Made by a program: the position numbers and the translations under genes. DNA of 64,000 nt. Origin: Selaginella moellendorffii (lineage: Eukaryota > Streptophyta > Lycopodiopsida > Selaginellales > Selaginellaceae). Positions 31,900 through 43,584 of this stretch are shown here, in pieces. Numbering within the stretch: position 1 is the stretch's first letter; each line of letters opens with the position of its first letter. The DNA lies in the NCBI RefSeq assembly GCF_000143415.4, contig NW_003314292.1:8368-72367 (forward strand). The letters run 5' to 3'. The notes below the pieces were generated by a model, which saw only the letters and a list, made by a program, of their open reading frames with translations, had not been told where the DNA came from and ran no database searches.

Positions 31900-33750
31900 T
31901 GTGAAATGTGTTGTTATAAAAAATTTCTATTGTGTCTAAATGCTCAACCCAGTCGTGTTAGTCTGCCGCGACATAGTACCACAGCTAATCCTCAACTTGA
32001 GCATTCACGCGTTCAGTCTGCCCATTAGTCTGAGGATGATAAGTTGTACTAAATTTCATCTTGGTACCAAACAGCTGGAACAGTGTGCCCTAAAATTTCC
32101 CTGTAAACCTCGGATCTCTATTTGAGATCATCTCTTCGGGAAGACCACAAACTCGCACTACTTCATGGAAAAAGAGCTTTGCTGCTTGTTTTGCATTCAC
32201 TGTTCCCACAATTGGAATGAAATGTGCAATCTTTGACAACCAATCCACAACCACCATCAAAGTATCATAACCCTTAGATTTTGGCAATCAAGTGTCACAC
32301 TTTGAAATGGCCATGTCGGTGCTGGAATGCACTGTAACTTTCTGGCCTGCTTCTCAAATCTGCACTTACATTGCTGGCATATAGGGCAGGAACAGACATA
32401 GTCTACTACATCACCTTCCATACTAGATCAGAAAAATCCCTTTTTCAATGAAGCCAGAGTCTTTCGCTTCCCACCATGTCCCGCTGCCGAAACATCATGA
32501 TGTTCCCTTAGAAACAACTGTTGCAGATTCTTAGCAGGAAGATACAATCTTTCTAGCTTATAGAATATAAGCCCATCCCGAACTGAGAAGTGAAGCTTCA
32601 CATTGGTTCGATTAGCAACTTTTGCCGCTTCGTTACCAGCGTCCTGCTTTGACAACTCCGCATGGTGTAAGATTGCCTTCGCTAATGGATCACTTCCATA
32701 TGAAGCCCAAACATCCTCTAACCAGTCTGAACTGACTGCTGATTTTGCCCGGAATTGAGCTTGACGACTCAATGCATCCGGAACAATATTTTCTTTACTA
32801 GGTTTATATATGATTTCAATATCATATCTAGCAAGCTTCTCTTGCCAATGAGCCTACTTTGGCGTAACCTTAGGTTGCGTAGCAAAGTAGCTCAATGTGT
32901 TACTATTTATATAAACCTTGGTGTGTCCACCCAAGTAATGTCTCCAGTGTTCTAGGGCTGATACTATAGCAAACATCTCTTTCTCATGTGTTGGCCATCT
33001 TCGTTGAGTTTTATCCAATTTTTTGGAATAAAACGCAACGGGACAACCATGTCGCCTTAGTGTAACACCAACCGCTTTGTCACAATCTTGCTGCAACACG
33101 GCACCAATAGCATAGCTTGACGCATCCCAATGCACTTCGAAGGGTTTATCAAGATCTGGGATCTTGAGAATAGGAAACATAGTCAATATCTCCTTCAACC
33201 ATACAAAAGCATGCTGACAAGCTGGTGTCCAATGAAACGGAATACTACTCTTTGTCAACTCAGTCAATGGAAGAGCAATTCTTGCAAAATTGCAGACAAA
33301 CTTGCGATAGTATCCGGCCAATCTGAGAAAGGAATGAACATCTGATACAGTGGTCAAAACTTCCCAGGACTTTACCGCTTCCACCTTCTTTGGGTTGACT
33401 TCAATCACACCACCACCAACTATATGTCTGAGAAAGTTTATGTGCAATTGACCAAAAGCACATTTACTTTCCTTAGCATACAGTTTGTGTTCACGCAACT
33501 TCTGAAACACCAGCTCCAAGTGTTTCAAATGATCCTTCAACGTTTCACTAAAGACTAAAACATTGTCAATATACAGGACAACAAATGCATCCAAATAATC
33601 TCTGAATATTCTATCCATCATAGTGCTGAACGTTGCTGGAGCATTGCATAACCCAAACGGCATGACAAGGAACTCATAAGATCCGTACCAAGTCTTAAAG
33701 GCTGTCTTCTCCACATCCTGATCTGCCACCCGTATCTAATGATACCCGGA

Positions 33751-36433
33751 TGTAGCGCACATGGTTTTGATCCTTTATCCTATGGTGATTTACCATAGGA
33801 TAACACTATGAAGCAGAACCTAAACCCTCTTTATGCCACATGATACATGCCACGTGTCCAAAGGACAGTGACGTGTAACCCGAGGTTTATGGCCTTGGGC
33901 CACTGAACGAAGGAACGGTGCCAAACTGCCAAGCACGGAGCTAAGGAGCATTAACACTGGAGCACGGAATGACTCCCGAGCATATAACCCAAGGAGCGAA
34001 GGAACAGGGGCCTGAAGCGACTTGGAACAGTCCTAGAGCAACCAACATCCCATTGCTAGGACCAACACGCAAAACGGAGCCAAACGGAGTCTGGCACTAT
34101 TTCGGCATACTGGTGGCCTAACGCAAGGACATGGGTACTCTACCAGCTAGCTATGAGACACAAAATCCCTAGGCCCCAAAGTTGAGCCAAAAGAGTGCCA
34201 CGTGGTAGTGGCCAAAGCGAAAGCCAAACGAGTGTAACACGTTTGGACTAAAAGCTCCGACTTGAAAGGTCGAGAGTGGGAGTGGAACTCCCAACAAAGT
34301 GCTCGAGGAACAAGCACAAAGTGAGCAATAAGTGAGGCTCCAAAAAAGGGACCCAAAGGACCAACACATGACACGTGGAAGTGAACGAGGTGAAGTCCAA
34401 GATGGACCCGAGTTGGAGTCCGAGGTGGAGTCCGAGATGGACCCGAGAAGGACCTGAGATGGAGTCCAAGATGAAGTTCGAGATGGACCCGAGATGGAGT
34501 CCGAGATGGACCCGAGATGGACCCGAGATGGAATCCGAGATGGAGTCTGAGAAGGACCTGAGATGGAGTCCAAGAAGGACCCGAGATGGAGTCCGAGGTC
34601 GAGACCGAGATGGGGACCGAAACCGAGACCGAGACCGAGATCGAGACCAGGACCGAGACCGAGACCAAGGTTGAGGCCGAGACCGAGCCCGAGCCCGAGT
34701 CCGAGTCCAAGTCTGAGAGGGTGAAAGCCCAAGGTGTTCGTCTCCCAAACCCTGGGGGGTTTGGTGAGCTCCAAAAGTATAGTAAGGGGGAGGACTACAG
34801 TGGAGCCAGTTTGGCCAAGAAAGGCCAGTTTGGCCCAGAAAGGCTGTATCTAGTGTTGGGTGATGAGCTACCCACTGGGAAGTCCAAGACTAAAGTGAAT
34901 GCTGACCGACAAGCAGGGTAACTTGGTGAAGTGTTCAAGAGCCGGCTCTAGTTCCCCCGGGAGATCGACTGGCTGATGCTCCCAGTCCAGGTGTGGGTGG
35001 CACTACCTACTTGGATACCTGGTGTGGCTCAATGGAACCTCGCTCTAAGCCCATGGCTAGAGCACCCAAAGACAGAAGGTGGGGAGAGTACCCATGAGGC
35101 TCGCATAAGGCGATGGTGTTCCGAAATATTGTCCCAAAGGCCTAGACTGTGGAAAGGAAGAGGAGTAATCCTCTGGTGTAGTGACCAAGGATACAGTCGA
35201 GTGGCGAGGAAGTCCTAGAGGACTGTGGGACTTAGTGGTCGGGTCTGTGGGCCTCAGTCTAGTGGCAGTGTTGGCAAACACGGCCATGGGCAGAAAGGGA
35301 CTTGGTAGGGACCAAAAAAGGAATATTGGGGAAGGCTAATCCCCATATCTGTGGGCATCCTAAGGATGCTAAGGAAGGGATCTGGGATGATCACTTGTGG
35401 ATGGATGGCCCAGTCCTTGAGAGACAGGACTGTGATGCAGGTGGTGTCAGACCATTAGTGTGACCAAGGTGAATGGGCATGGTTTTAGCATAACCGGCTG
35501 ATATGTCGGTGGTACCTTCGGGTGTCAGTCATGGGATCGGACATGTGGAGCATTTGGAGCAAGTGCAAAGGTTGAGTGGCGGGGATGCCATTCTCAGGGC
35601 TAGCAAACCCAAGTCCAAAATAAGACTTATGGAGGTTGCGAGTGAGACTCCTCCAAGTGGTCGAAGGTGTGGTTAAGTGACTAAAGTAGAATGGAAAATT
35701 TAGTCACTTACACTAGCATGGAATGGAACTTGGCCGGATGCAGAATAAAGATAGGCACACAAGCGGGAGCTAGACTATACCTCAAATTGGTTGGCCATGC
35801 CTGACCTACCCACTATCCCTACTATACATTTAGAACCCCCACAACCCCCCCCCATTGAGGAACACATGCTTTGGGATTTCACCCCAAGCCTCCCTTAGTA
35901 TCAAGAGTTAATCTCTGGGACAAACTCAAAACTTATTAAATATGGAATGGCGCTAGATTGTGAATTTGGACATGAGACAAACACCATTATGTTCAAGCCG
36001 ATCTCTACATTCCGTAGATATGCCAAATGAGCAAATCTGGACACTTTCCATAAATAGTATTTGGGACCAAAATGAGACTAACACAAAGGGCATGATAGCG
36101 AGGGTGTTTGGCAGACACGGTAAGCTATCATTTAGCGAATATTGAGGGACCAAGCTCAATATCACGGGGGTTCCCAACACTAGTAAGTGCAAGTCAACGA
36201 ATGAGTTTCTCTAACTAGGTCAAGTATGCTTGATTAAATAGACACTTAATAATTCCTTCCTTATGCTCATCTGCTCAAGTGTACACGCAAAAACTAGTTT
36301 CTCAACTAGCTTAGGCGGAGACTGATAACAGGTCTAGCAATACCAACCTCTTGCCATCGTGGTAGTAAAGAAAGAGTGTCCGTAAGGACTAGCCGACAGG
36401 TAACTTTCGATACCTAAAGTCACATTTGCGACA
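33751..36433 (-). mobile_element. 2.7-kb solo LTR of the same gypsy family
   Basis: The element starts TGTAGCGCACATGG and ends TTGCGACA on the plus strand (TG...CA), flanked by CCGGA at 33746-33750 and 36434-36438. Its left end matches the LTR remnants at 39637 and 60623, so it belongs to the family of its host element. The orientation is inferred from the position of the primer site next to the 39637 LTR end. It contains no protein domain; a minisatellite lies at about 34380-34710. It interrupts reverse transcriptase between LDLWSG and YH. Confidence 0.85.
34380..34710. repeat. GAGATGGACCC / GAGACCGA minisatellite inside the LTR
   Basis: Irregular repeats of GAGATGGA(C/G)(C/T)C(C/T) at 34395-34600 grade into GAGACC and GAGCCC hexamers up to about 34710. 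The long open frames here, in several phases and both strands, are consequences of the repeat and not genes. Confidence 0.8.
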
Positions 36434-36623
36434 CCGGACCACAAATCAAGTCGCGTAAAATACTTAGTCTTTAAGAGTTGGTCAAACAAGTCATCAATGC
36501 ATGGCAAAGGATAATTGTTTTTAACCGTGATCTTGTTGAGTGCCCGATAGTCAATACACATCCTTATGGTTCCATCCTTTTTCATAACAAAAAGGACCGG
36601 CACTCCATAAGGTGACTTGTTTG

Positions 36624-37215
36624 TGTAAGCAATCAAAGGGAACGACTCGAGAACGATCCATAGGGGTTCAAATATAGAGGGAAAGGGCCCATGAACAAGA
36701 GTGCACCCCCTTTTCCAATCGGTTAAGGGTCTTGGGATACTTGGGGTTAAGCGTCCTTGGGTTTGAATAGTACTGGGCTGGGTGACCTCTCGGGAAGTCC
36801 AAACTCAGGAGTTTACATTTGGTATCAGAGAGGTCTCGGGTCCGACTCTGTTGGTTGGCTAGGGGAATCGCACCACATGTTGATTGACATCTGGCTGGTC
36901 CAGTTTGCTCCGCTGGGCTCGACCCGAGGGGTAGGGTGTCAAGAGAGCGGGGCTCTCGGGAGAGCTGCGGCTCTCAGCTTCCGTTCACGAGGGCGTGAAC
37001 TTGCAGGGAAGCGTGGTGGATTGTAAGCAATCAAAGGGAACGACTCGAGAACGATCCATAGGGGTTCAAATATAGAGGGAAAGGGCCCATGAACAAGAGT
37101 GCACCCCCTTTTCCAATCGGTTAAGGGTCTTGGGATACTTGGGGTTAAGCGTCCTTGGGTTTGAATAGTACTGGGCTGGGTGACCTCTCGGGAAGTCCAA
37201 ACTCAGGAGTTTACA
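36624..37215 (+). mobile_element. Cassandra-type TRIM retrotransposon, complete
   Basis: LTRs 36624-36817 and 37022-37215 (194 bp each) begin TGTAAGC and end GTTTACA. A tRNA-iMet-like primer site (TTGGTATCAGAG) follows the left LTR, and a purine-rich GGGAAGCGTGGTGGA precedes the right. Flanks are GTTTG and GCTTG, a target duplication with one change. It interrupts the reverse transcriptase of the host gypsy exactly between RPS and KSPYG codons. The 5S-like segment is near 36743-36800. Confidence 0.92.
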
Positions 37216-38448
37216 GCTTGGTCGGATATGACCTTTGTCAAGAAGCTCTATGAGTTGCTTCTTGAGTTCAGCCATCTCCTTGATGTTCAATCGATACGGA
37301 GCTTTCATAGGTGGTTTAGAACCCGGAATAACCTCAATCAGATGATCAACCTCACAGCTAGGAGGTAGCCCTAGTGGTAAATCCTTTGGGAAGATATCCT
37401 GATTCTTCGCCAACAACTCCAATATCTTCTTTGGTATAGAATCAACCCCGTCACCGATTCGAACTGAATCACCAACACCCTTAGCCTCCATCACTTGAAC
37501 CCAAAAGGTCCAACATCCCCTCTTAGCTACTTTTTGAGTAGTCAGGAACTTTGCATCCCAATCCTTTGAGGAACGCTTTTGCAACTGGAAGGACACATCG
37601 GGACGTCCTTCGGACTTCAACATGATACGACTTTGTCCAGCACCATAAATCCTTTTTAAATATTTATTGAAGAAGTCCATACCAAACACCATCTAAAAAT
37701 TTGGTATCTTCAACACTACCAAGTCCACTCTTTCTTTCCACTTGGATATTTTTATTGGAACATCACTCACAAATTTTCTGGCTACTTGCCCACCTTCCGC
37801 AAATCGGAAGTGTATAGGTGATATTTGCTCAGGATTCAATCCTAACAACTTAACTAAGTGTTTGGATATCACGCTGTGCATAGCTCCCGTGTCAATCATC
37901 ATTCGGATTCGGTGTCCACAGACAAAGCCTACCAAATACATCAACGGATCAGTGTTTGCATTGACTGCGAGAAAAGCTTGAGGAAAGCAACGAAAGTAAC
38001 TCACCTCCTCTTTCTCATAGTCTACATTGACCAACTCGTCAACCCCTTCAGCTTCACCACCACCGTCTTCCCTCATAACATTAACACGAGACCTTGTCTT
38101 ATACTTGTTGGGACATTCCGAGGACTTATGTCCTAACTCTCCACAATGGAAGCAATGACCCACACTACCTGTTCCACTAGGAGCAGGTTTTGTAGGTTGC
38201 TGCTACTCGTACCCACCAAGAGGAAAAACAGAGGGCCTAGGACCAGAAGAAGCTGCTGGTGGTTTCCAACCACCACCACCACCTTTGTTAATCGTTGCTT
38301 GTGAGCCCCCAGAGCGGAACTTGCCTTCCATCCTCTATTTCCAATCACCTTGTTTATTCCCAGAATTCTTATTCTTGTCTAAGGTACCAACATATGGTTG
38401 CTGATATTGTTCCATGAGTGAATGGCTAAAGGCAACTTGTTGTGCTGC

Positions 38449-39041
38449 TGTAAGCAACCAAAGGGAACGACTTGAGAGACGATCCATGGGGTTCAAATAT
38501 AGAGGGAAAGGGCCCATGAATAAGAGTGCATCCCCTTTTCCAATCGGTTAAGGGTCTTGGGATATTTGGGGTTAAGCGTCCTTGGGTTTGAATAGTACTG
38601 GGCTGGGTGACCTCCCGGGAAGTCCAAACTCAGGAGCTTACATCTGGTATCAGAGCGGTCTCAGGTCCGACTCTGTTGGTTGGCTAGGGGAATCACACCA
38701 TATGTTGATTGACATCTGGCTGGTCCAGTTTGCTCCCGCTGGGCTCGACCCGAGGGGTAGGGTGTCAAGAGAGCGGGGCTCTCGGGAGAGCTGCGGCTCT
38801 CAACTTCCGTTTACGAGGGCGTGAACTTGCAGGGAAGCGTGGTGGATTGTAAGCAACCAAAGGGAACGACTTGAGAGACGATCCATGGGGTTCAAATATA
38901 GAGGGAAAGGGCCCATGAATAAGAGTGCACCCCCTTTTCCAATCGGTTAAGGGTCTTGGGATATTTGGGGTTAAGCGTCATTGGGTTTGAATAGTACTGG
39001 GCTGGGTGACCTCCCGGGAAGTCCAAACTCAGGAGCTTACA
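38449..39041 (+). mobile_element. Cassandra-type TRIM retrotransposon, complete
   Basis: LTRs 38449-38642 and 38848-39041 (194 bp) have TGTAAGC/GCTTACA ends, and the 5-bp target duplication GCTGC (38444-38448, 39042-39046) is perfect. The primer site TGGTATCAGAGCGG starts at 38645. The 5S rRNA-like part (38568-38625) contains GTTAAGCGTCCTTGGG, AATAGTACTGGG and TGGGTGACCTCCCGGGAAGT, matching the plant 5S A-box, intermediate element and C-box. It lies in the gag region of the gypsy element. No coding capacity. Confidence 0.94.
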
Positions 39042-39636
39042 GCTGCCTCCTTACACTCCAGGTATGTCTTCGGCTTAAACTTCAAAATCTCATTACGAGA
39101 AAGTGAATTTAAACCCTTCAGGAAATAATTCCGAGCATTTTCGTCACTCATATTTGCAATCATAATGCACTTCTAAGCAAATGCATTAATGTAATGCATG
39201 AGGTCCCCTCGCTGCTTTAATTGTCGCAGCTCCGCACAAAGTCTCGAACCAAAATCATCCGGCAAGTATTTCTTACGGATACGAGACTGCATCTTGGTCC
39301 AACTTCTAGTCTGCCCTTTTTCAACACACACCTGGTGCCACCAAGTTTTGGCATGATCAATGAGAAAGGATTGTGTGCACACAACTTTCGTATGATCATC
39401 TACATCTGCCGCTATGAAATAATTTTCCATATTGTAGACCCAATCTTCCCAAGCGCAAGTTCATACAATATGGTACAAAAAGGTAACCAAAATCCATACC
39501 CAAAGAATGAATGCGAAGTTTTAGCACCTAAATATGTACCCACTTGGATCATTATTTTCATCTTTACATATGCAACGAGAATAATTACCCAATTTTATTG
39601 GATAGTACTCATTAAGACTCATCCTCTGATATCAAA

Positions 39637-39973
39637 TGTAGCATATGTGATTTTCACTTTTTATTCTATAATGATTTACCATAGAATAACCATAAAGCAA
39701 AACCTAAACCCTTCATATGCCACATATCACATGCTATGTGTCACATGCCACATGTCCAAGGACAGCAGAGTGAAATATGAGTTTCTGGGCCTTAAACCAC
39801 TAAATGAAAGAATATAGCCAAACTCCTAAGCATGGAGCTAAGGAGCAAAGGAACTGGAGCATAGAATGACTCTTGAACGTACAACTTAATAAGTGAAGAG
39901 ATAGAAGTACAGAGTGACTTAGAACACTCTTAAAGCATTCAACATCTTAATTCTAGGACTAGCACACAAAATC
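39637..39973 (-). repeat. Truncated 5' LTR of the old gypsy element
   Basis: It aligns with 33751-34075 of the solo LTR but is more diverged, with the CpG-bearing GCGCAC replaced by GCATAT at the end. Homology stops at about 39973 (after 'gcacacaaaatc'), where unrelated AT-rich DNA begins. Confidence 0.75.
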
Positions 39974-41289
39974 TTGAGATCTTGAGATGAATGTATGAAT
40001 TCATATCACCTATATCCATAAATGCATTTATATACTCTTAAATAGCTTTTATCTAACCTAGCTTATTTAGCTCATTCTTTAGTAGTATTTAGGGGAATAT
40101 AAATTGCTATAGTTCTTCAAGTGGGCATTGGTCCTTTGTTGGATTTTATTGTTCTCCATTAAGAATTAACATAATCTGTTAAATATGATTTTGCACATAT
40201 AACTTTTTCCAAGTTTGGCAACTGTAACACTGAGAAATAATACTCTATATCATCCACCACCATATAGTTATAAACTCCTTTAAGGATTTGTGGAGGTTTT
40301 GGTTTGTATATAGGAATTACTTATAGAATAAATTCCACCTTAATTTGTTCAACTTTTTATGATTCTACTTCAATATTAGCCAAAGGTTCCTCATCCTATG
40401 TACTAAAAACCTTTGTAAACTATTGTCTTTTCTAATCACACTTTAACTTGCATATAAGACTCTTTAGTAGAGTATTGGTATATATTACTTATTCTTCTAA
40501 AGTGTCCAATCAAGCCTTGGATAACAAAACTTCACCCAAAATCACGTTTAGATGTCTCCTTACTAGAATTCTCCTTTTATATGGATTCTTCATCCACTGC
40601 TTTTTATTTTACTTAAGGCTCTAGTTTTATAAATTTACTTTTGCTCGCTTATGCCTTGCCTTAGCCATCTCTCAATGATTTATCTCTATCTTTTGCTAGA
40701 ACTAGGAAAAAAACTTTAAACTATGATTTTCTTCTTGTAATTTATTAATTTACTTTGTCTATCCAACCACTTTTGCTTTGTTTATAATTAAATTCTCTTG
40801 CCAAGGTCCATTTTTATTATACCAACTCCTACTTAATCTTATTTGGCTTCAACTACTCATTGCATAAACTTAGCCATCTCTCCAAAAATTCCTATAGAGG
40901 ATCCCCAATCCAGAATAATTGGATTTATAGTTTTGCTACATATTTTGTAGCACACTAAGCCTTTGATGCATTTCATAGTTCAAGACTTTAAAAAGAAACA
41001 TTATGGCTTAATGGCTCAATATAAATATTTTAACTCTCTACCTACCGATGAGCCTTATAATACCCAAGTAGGGCACCACTCCACTTGAATGAAGAGCACT
41101 TTAAACAGTTTTCCTTTTTTGAGTGGGAACTACTTTTAAACATTTCTTTGAAAGGCTTTGTTAACACCCTTCAAATTCATGTTCATTCTCACCCAAGGCT
41201 ACTCCCTAACCCCAATATAGTTTAAAAGCACCTTTTGAGTTTTTTCAAAACTAAATCCTTAACCTTACTATCTTTATTACACTTTTGAA
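39974..41289. other. AT-rich region without recognisable genes
   Basis: Stop codons are dense in all frames and no domain or repeat family was recognised. Confidence 0.45.
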
Positions 41290-41430
41290 ACCCCTTACTC
41301 TCATTCGATTGCACAAGAAAGTTTATAAGAAAAAGAAAGAAAGCAAGAAACTCAAAGATGAGTATAAAATAATTTCTTCTAGCCTTTCTTGTTGATTCTA
41401 TCAACTGAATTTTGCACCATTTCAGCTTAT
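41290..41430 (+). pseudogene. 5' fragment of a bulb-lectin-family gene
   Basis: Aligns with 43545-43650 ('aagaaaaagaaagaaa...tttcttctagcctttct...'), covering the 5' leader and the signal-peptide codons (FLLAFLV). The rest of the gene is missing. Confidence 0.5.
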
Positions 41431-41812
41431 TCAATTTGGTGCTGAGATCTTTGAAACATCTGATTTGCATAGTTGAATTGGCTGCAATTAAGACACCCTT
41501 GGATCATCACATTCAATCATGGTCAAGAAGATGAGATTCCACTGTGGCATTTTTTTTAAAGAACATCCAATAGAAGAACAGCAGTCCTTGGGTAAGTGTT
41601 GCAAGCATGATATTGAGTAAATGTTGACTGTTGGAATGCTAACTGCTACCTTGCACATCCTGAGCCACACAAACATTTGGATGACAAGAATCGCAAGAGA
41701 TGTGCTCCAGCTCGAGCTGCTCCTATTGATCTGGGTGCCTCAGCAAGGGGAGTTTATGCTCCTCAATCATTCATGGAATGGAACTGTAGTAAAGCTTTAA
41801 AATATTCTTCCT

Positions 41813-41980
41813 GGATTCAGCTTCATTGGTGTGCCAGTATGGAGCATGTCAAACTTGTAATGCTGGTAGTGTTTAAGTACAACACATAACAAATATGGAT
41901 TCAGCTTCATTGGTGCGCCTGTATGGAGCATGTCAAACTTGTAATGCTGGTAGTTTCCAAGTACAACACGTAACAAGTTT
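41813..41980. repeat. 84-bp tandem duplication
   Basis: Segments 41813-41896 and 41897-41980 both run from GGATTCAGCTTCATTGGTG through GGAGCATGTCAAACTTGTAA to AACACATAACAA / AACACGTAACAA, with a few differences. One frame reads FIGAPVWSMSNL, perhaps a relic of an unidentified gene. Confidence 0.75.
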
Positions 41981-42162
41981 CAGTTAGTGAAGACTGACTA
42001 CCAAGTCAAGGTGGTCTTGCCAAAAAGCTGGGCAAATTGCAGCAGTTAAATTATAATATGGTGAGACGCTGCATTACGTTTCTCACCAGAACTCACCAGT
42101 TGGACAATTCAAGCAACCAAATTCTCACAGCCATGCAGTGCATATCAAATATCGCAATCAAC

Positions 42163-42240
42163 ACTCTGTGCCAGCAGCCGCAGTAATACAGAGGATGCAA
42201 GCGTTATCTGGAATCATCGGGCGTAGGTGGCTCCAAGTCC
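42163..42240 (+). other. Nuclear-inserted chloroplast 16S rRNA fragment
   Basis: Contains GTGCCAGCAGCCGC, AATACAGAGGATGCAAGCGT and TCATCGGGCGTAGGTGGCT, the region around the universal 530 loop of plastid 16S rRNA. About ten bases expected between GGGCGT and TAGGTGG are absent and several substitutions are present. The fragment is only about 75 bp long, so it is a decayed plastid transfer and not an rRNA gene. Confidence 0.75.
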
Positions 42241-42541
42241 ATGCATACAACACTTTTTTCAAGTTCTAGCTAGTCAATTAAACTTTGACTTCTGTTTTAC
42301 TTGACTCCCAGTGAAGATCATCGCTTTAATGGCTGTGCAGCGATGGTCTCCGCTCACAAAACAGAAAGTATACTCACTGCTTCAAATCAAAAGAAGTTTA
42401 TCAATCAAGTTCAAAGCTCATTGTGGAGCTTGAGGTTGTCATTCAGCATTTGGGGGGTTACAGTGAATAAAAAGCAAACACTAACAACGCTGCAAACACT
42501 TGCACAGCAAATTATTGTCAATTCTTTTATTTGAAACATGT
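42241..42541. other. Gap between plastid fragment and KP4-like gene
   Basis: No gene or repeat recognised. Confidence 0.4.
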
Positions 42542-42554
42542 CCGAAGCCTAGCT

Positions 42555-42959
42555 TCAGTTCTCCACAGCGTTGGGATTTCCAGAGTCCCTGCAATTCGCA
42601 CAATAATTCAGTGTGGCCTCGCAATTGCCCCCGTCGAATGCATGGCTTCCGCAGAGTCGGCAAGGCTGGTTGTCATACACATGGAGAAACTGCTGCTTGA
42701 GAACTGCCCCACTCACGGATGGATAGTTGCCATCGCACCTGAAAATTGCGGTGCAATGGCCAGAAACACGAGAAGTGAAGCCATTGTAGATTGTTCCATC
42801 GGTGTAGCGAGAGATTGCTCGCCGGCAATCGGCCTGGTTGACGCGAGATCCACAGAGTCCAGAGCCATTGCAGTTGTCGTTCTTGGCGCAGCTGGAGGAG
42901 CCAAGAAAGATCACAAGAAGAATAGCAAGAAGAGAAAAGAGCTTGAGAGAAGACTCCAT
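42555..42959 (-). CDS. Secreted KP4-like killer-toxin-domain protein
   Basis: 134 residues in a single exon. A signal peptide (residues 1-24, LLAILLVIFLGSSSC) precedes a domain rich in cysteine. NCNGSGLCG opens it and CRLCGSHAFDGGNC, followed by ATLNYCANC, closes it. The C-x-G-S-x-x-C-G start and the C-R-x-C-G-S...G-x-C end are hallmarks of the KP4 family, known from fungal killer toxins and from related proteins in mosses and lycophytes. About ten cysteines are in the mature part, enough for the usual disulfides. It is presumably secreted; a defensive or antifungal role is only inferred. A truncated copy of its 3' half is at 44231-44350. It sits among lectin-like defence-type genes. Confidence 0.75.
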   Translation of the reverse strand: MESSLKLFSLLAILLVIFLGSSSCAKNDNCNGSGLCGSRVNQADCRRAISRYTDGTIYNGFTSRVSGHCTAIFRCDGNYPSVSGAVLKQQFLHVYDNQPCRLCGSHAFDGGNCEATLNYCANCRDSGNPNAVEN

Positions 42960-43584
42960 TCGAATATGTTAGAAAGAATGCTGTAATGACGAGCTGAAGT
43001 ATGAAGAATGATTTTGCCAATGGAATGGTTTGGTTTATATAGGGGTATTTTGAAGACCGCGTCATACAGTGTTTACATGATCTCTTGATTTTTAAAATAT
43101 TTTCTAATGCAAGAACTTATTTACAATTAGAACATGCTATTTGACTAGACTCGCTAGGCTAGAGATCGTCACAGCTAGCTCATGCGATTGTCCACCACGT
43201 CGTTCCTGTGCTCCTGTATCAGGTACTTCGATTTTCTTACTTCCACACTGTTCACTGTCCGTGAATTTTCAAAGTATACAATAAGCTGTCTATAGGCTCT
43301 TGAATTCCACCGATTTAAGGCTGAGCCATCCTTTGCAGTTAACAAGTTACGGGATTCATCTACAGATGATAGTTTTGTTGTTTTCCTCGGCTGGCTCTTC
43401 CCCGGGTGCCAAAACGTGACCGCAGTATGGAGTGCTCGAAGAAAAACCCAAAAGTAATTTAAGTACTTCACATCTCTTGGAACTTACAATCCCTCTAAAA
43501 TCTTGTTAAATCAGGACAAGGCAAGCTTCATCGATCACTCGCATAAACAGTTCGATAAGAAAAAGAAAGAAACTAAGAAACTAA

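Larger units (their letters stand above)
31900..39973 (-). mobile_element. Old Ty3/gypsy LTR retrotransposon with three nested insertions
   Basis: Minus-strand order: 5' LTR remnant (39973-39637), primer site complementary to tRNA-iMet (TTGATATCAGAGG, 39635-39623), gag (39430-39050, KTWWHQVCVEKGQ), CCHC knuckle (CFHCGELGHKSSECP, about 38155), protease (MMIDTGAMHS, about 37890), reverse transcriptase (37692-37216, 36623-36439, 33745-33100), RNase H, integrase H2C2 (32500-32330) and catalytic core to about 31900. The reverse transcriptase motif YxDD reads YIDN. Three younger elements interrupt it: solo LTR 33751-36433 and Cassandra copies 36624-37215 and 38449-39041. Removing them restores collinear protein order (for example RPS then KSPYG). 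Several stops and the missing 3' end show it is dead. Confidence 0.85.

Noticed and set aside
34147-34921. Several long overlapping open frames on both strands
   Set aside because: All are by-products of the GAGATGGACCC/GAGACC minisatellite; residues are simple repeats in every frame.
36757-37026. Open frames inside the Cassandra copies (also 7775-7987 and 38582-38824)
   Set aside because: They run across LTR and 5S-like sequence and recur only because the element recurs; TRIMs have no genes.
31900-39973. Intact autonomous gypsy element
   Set aside because: Reverse transcriptase active site is YIDN, several stops are present, three insertions interrupt it and the 3' LTR is missing.
42171-42230. 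A working rRNA gene
   Set aside because: Only about 75 bp, with a deletion and substitutions; no flanking rRNA sequence.
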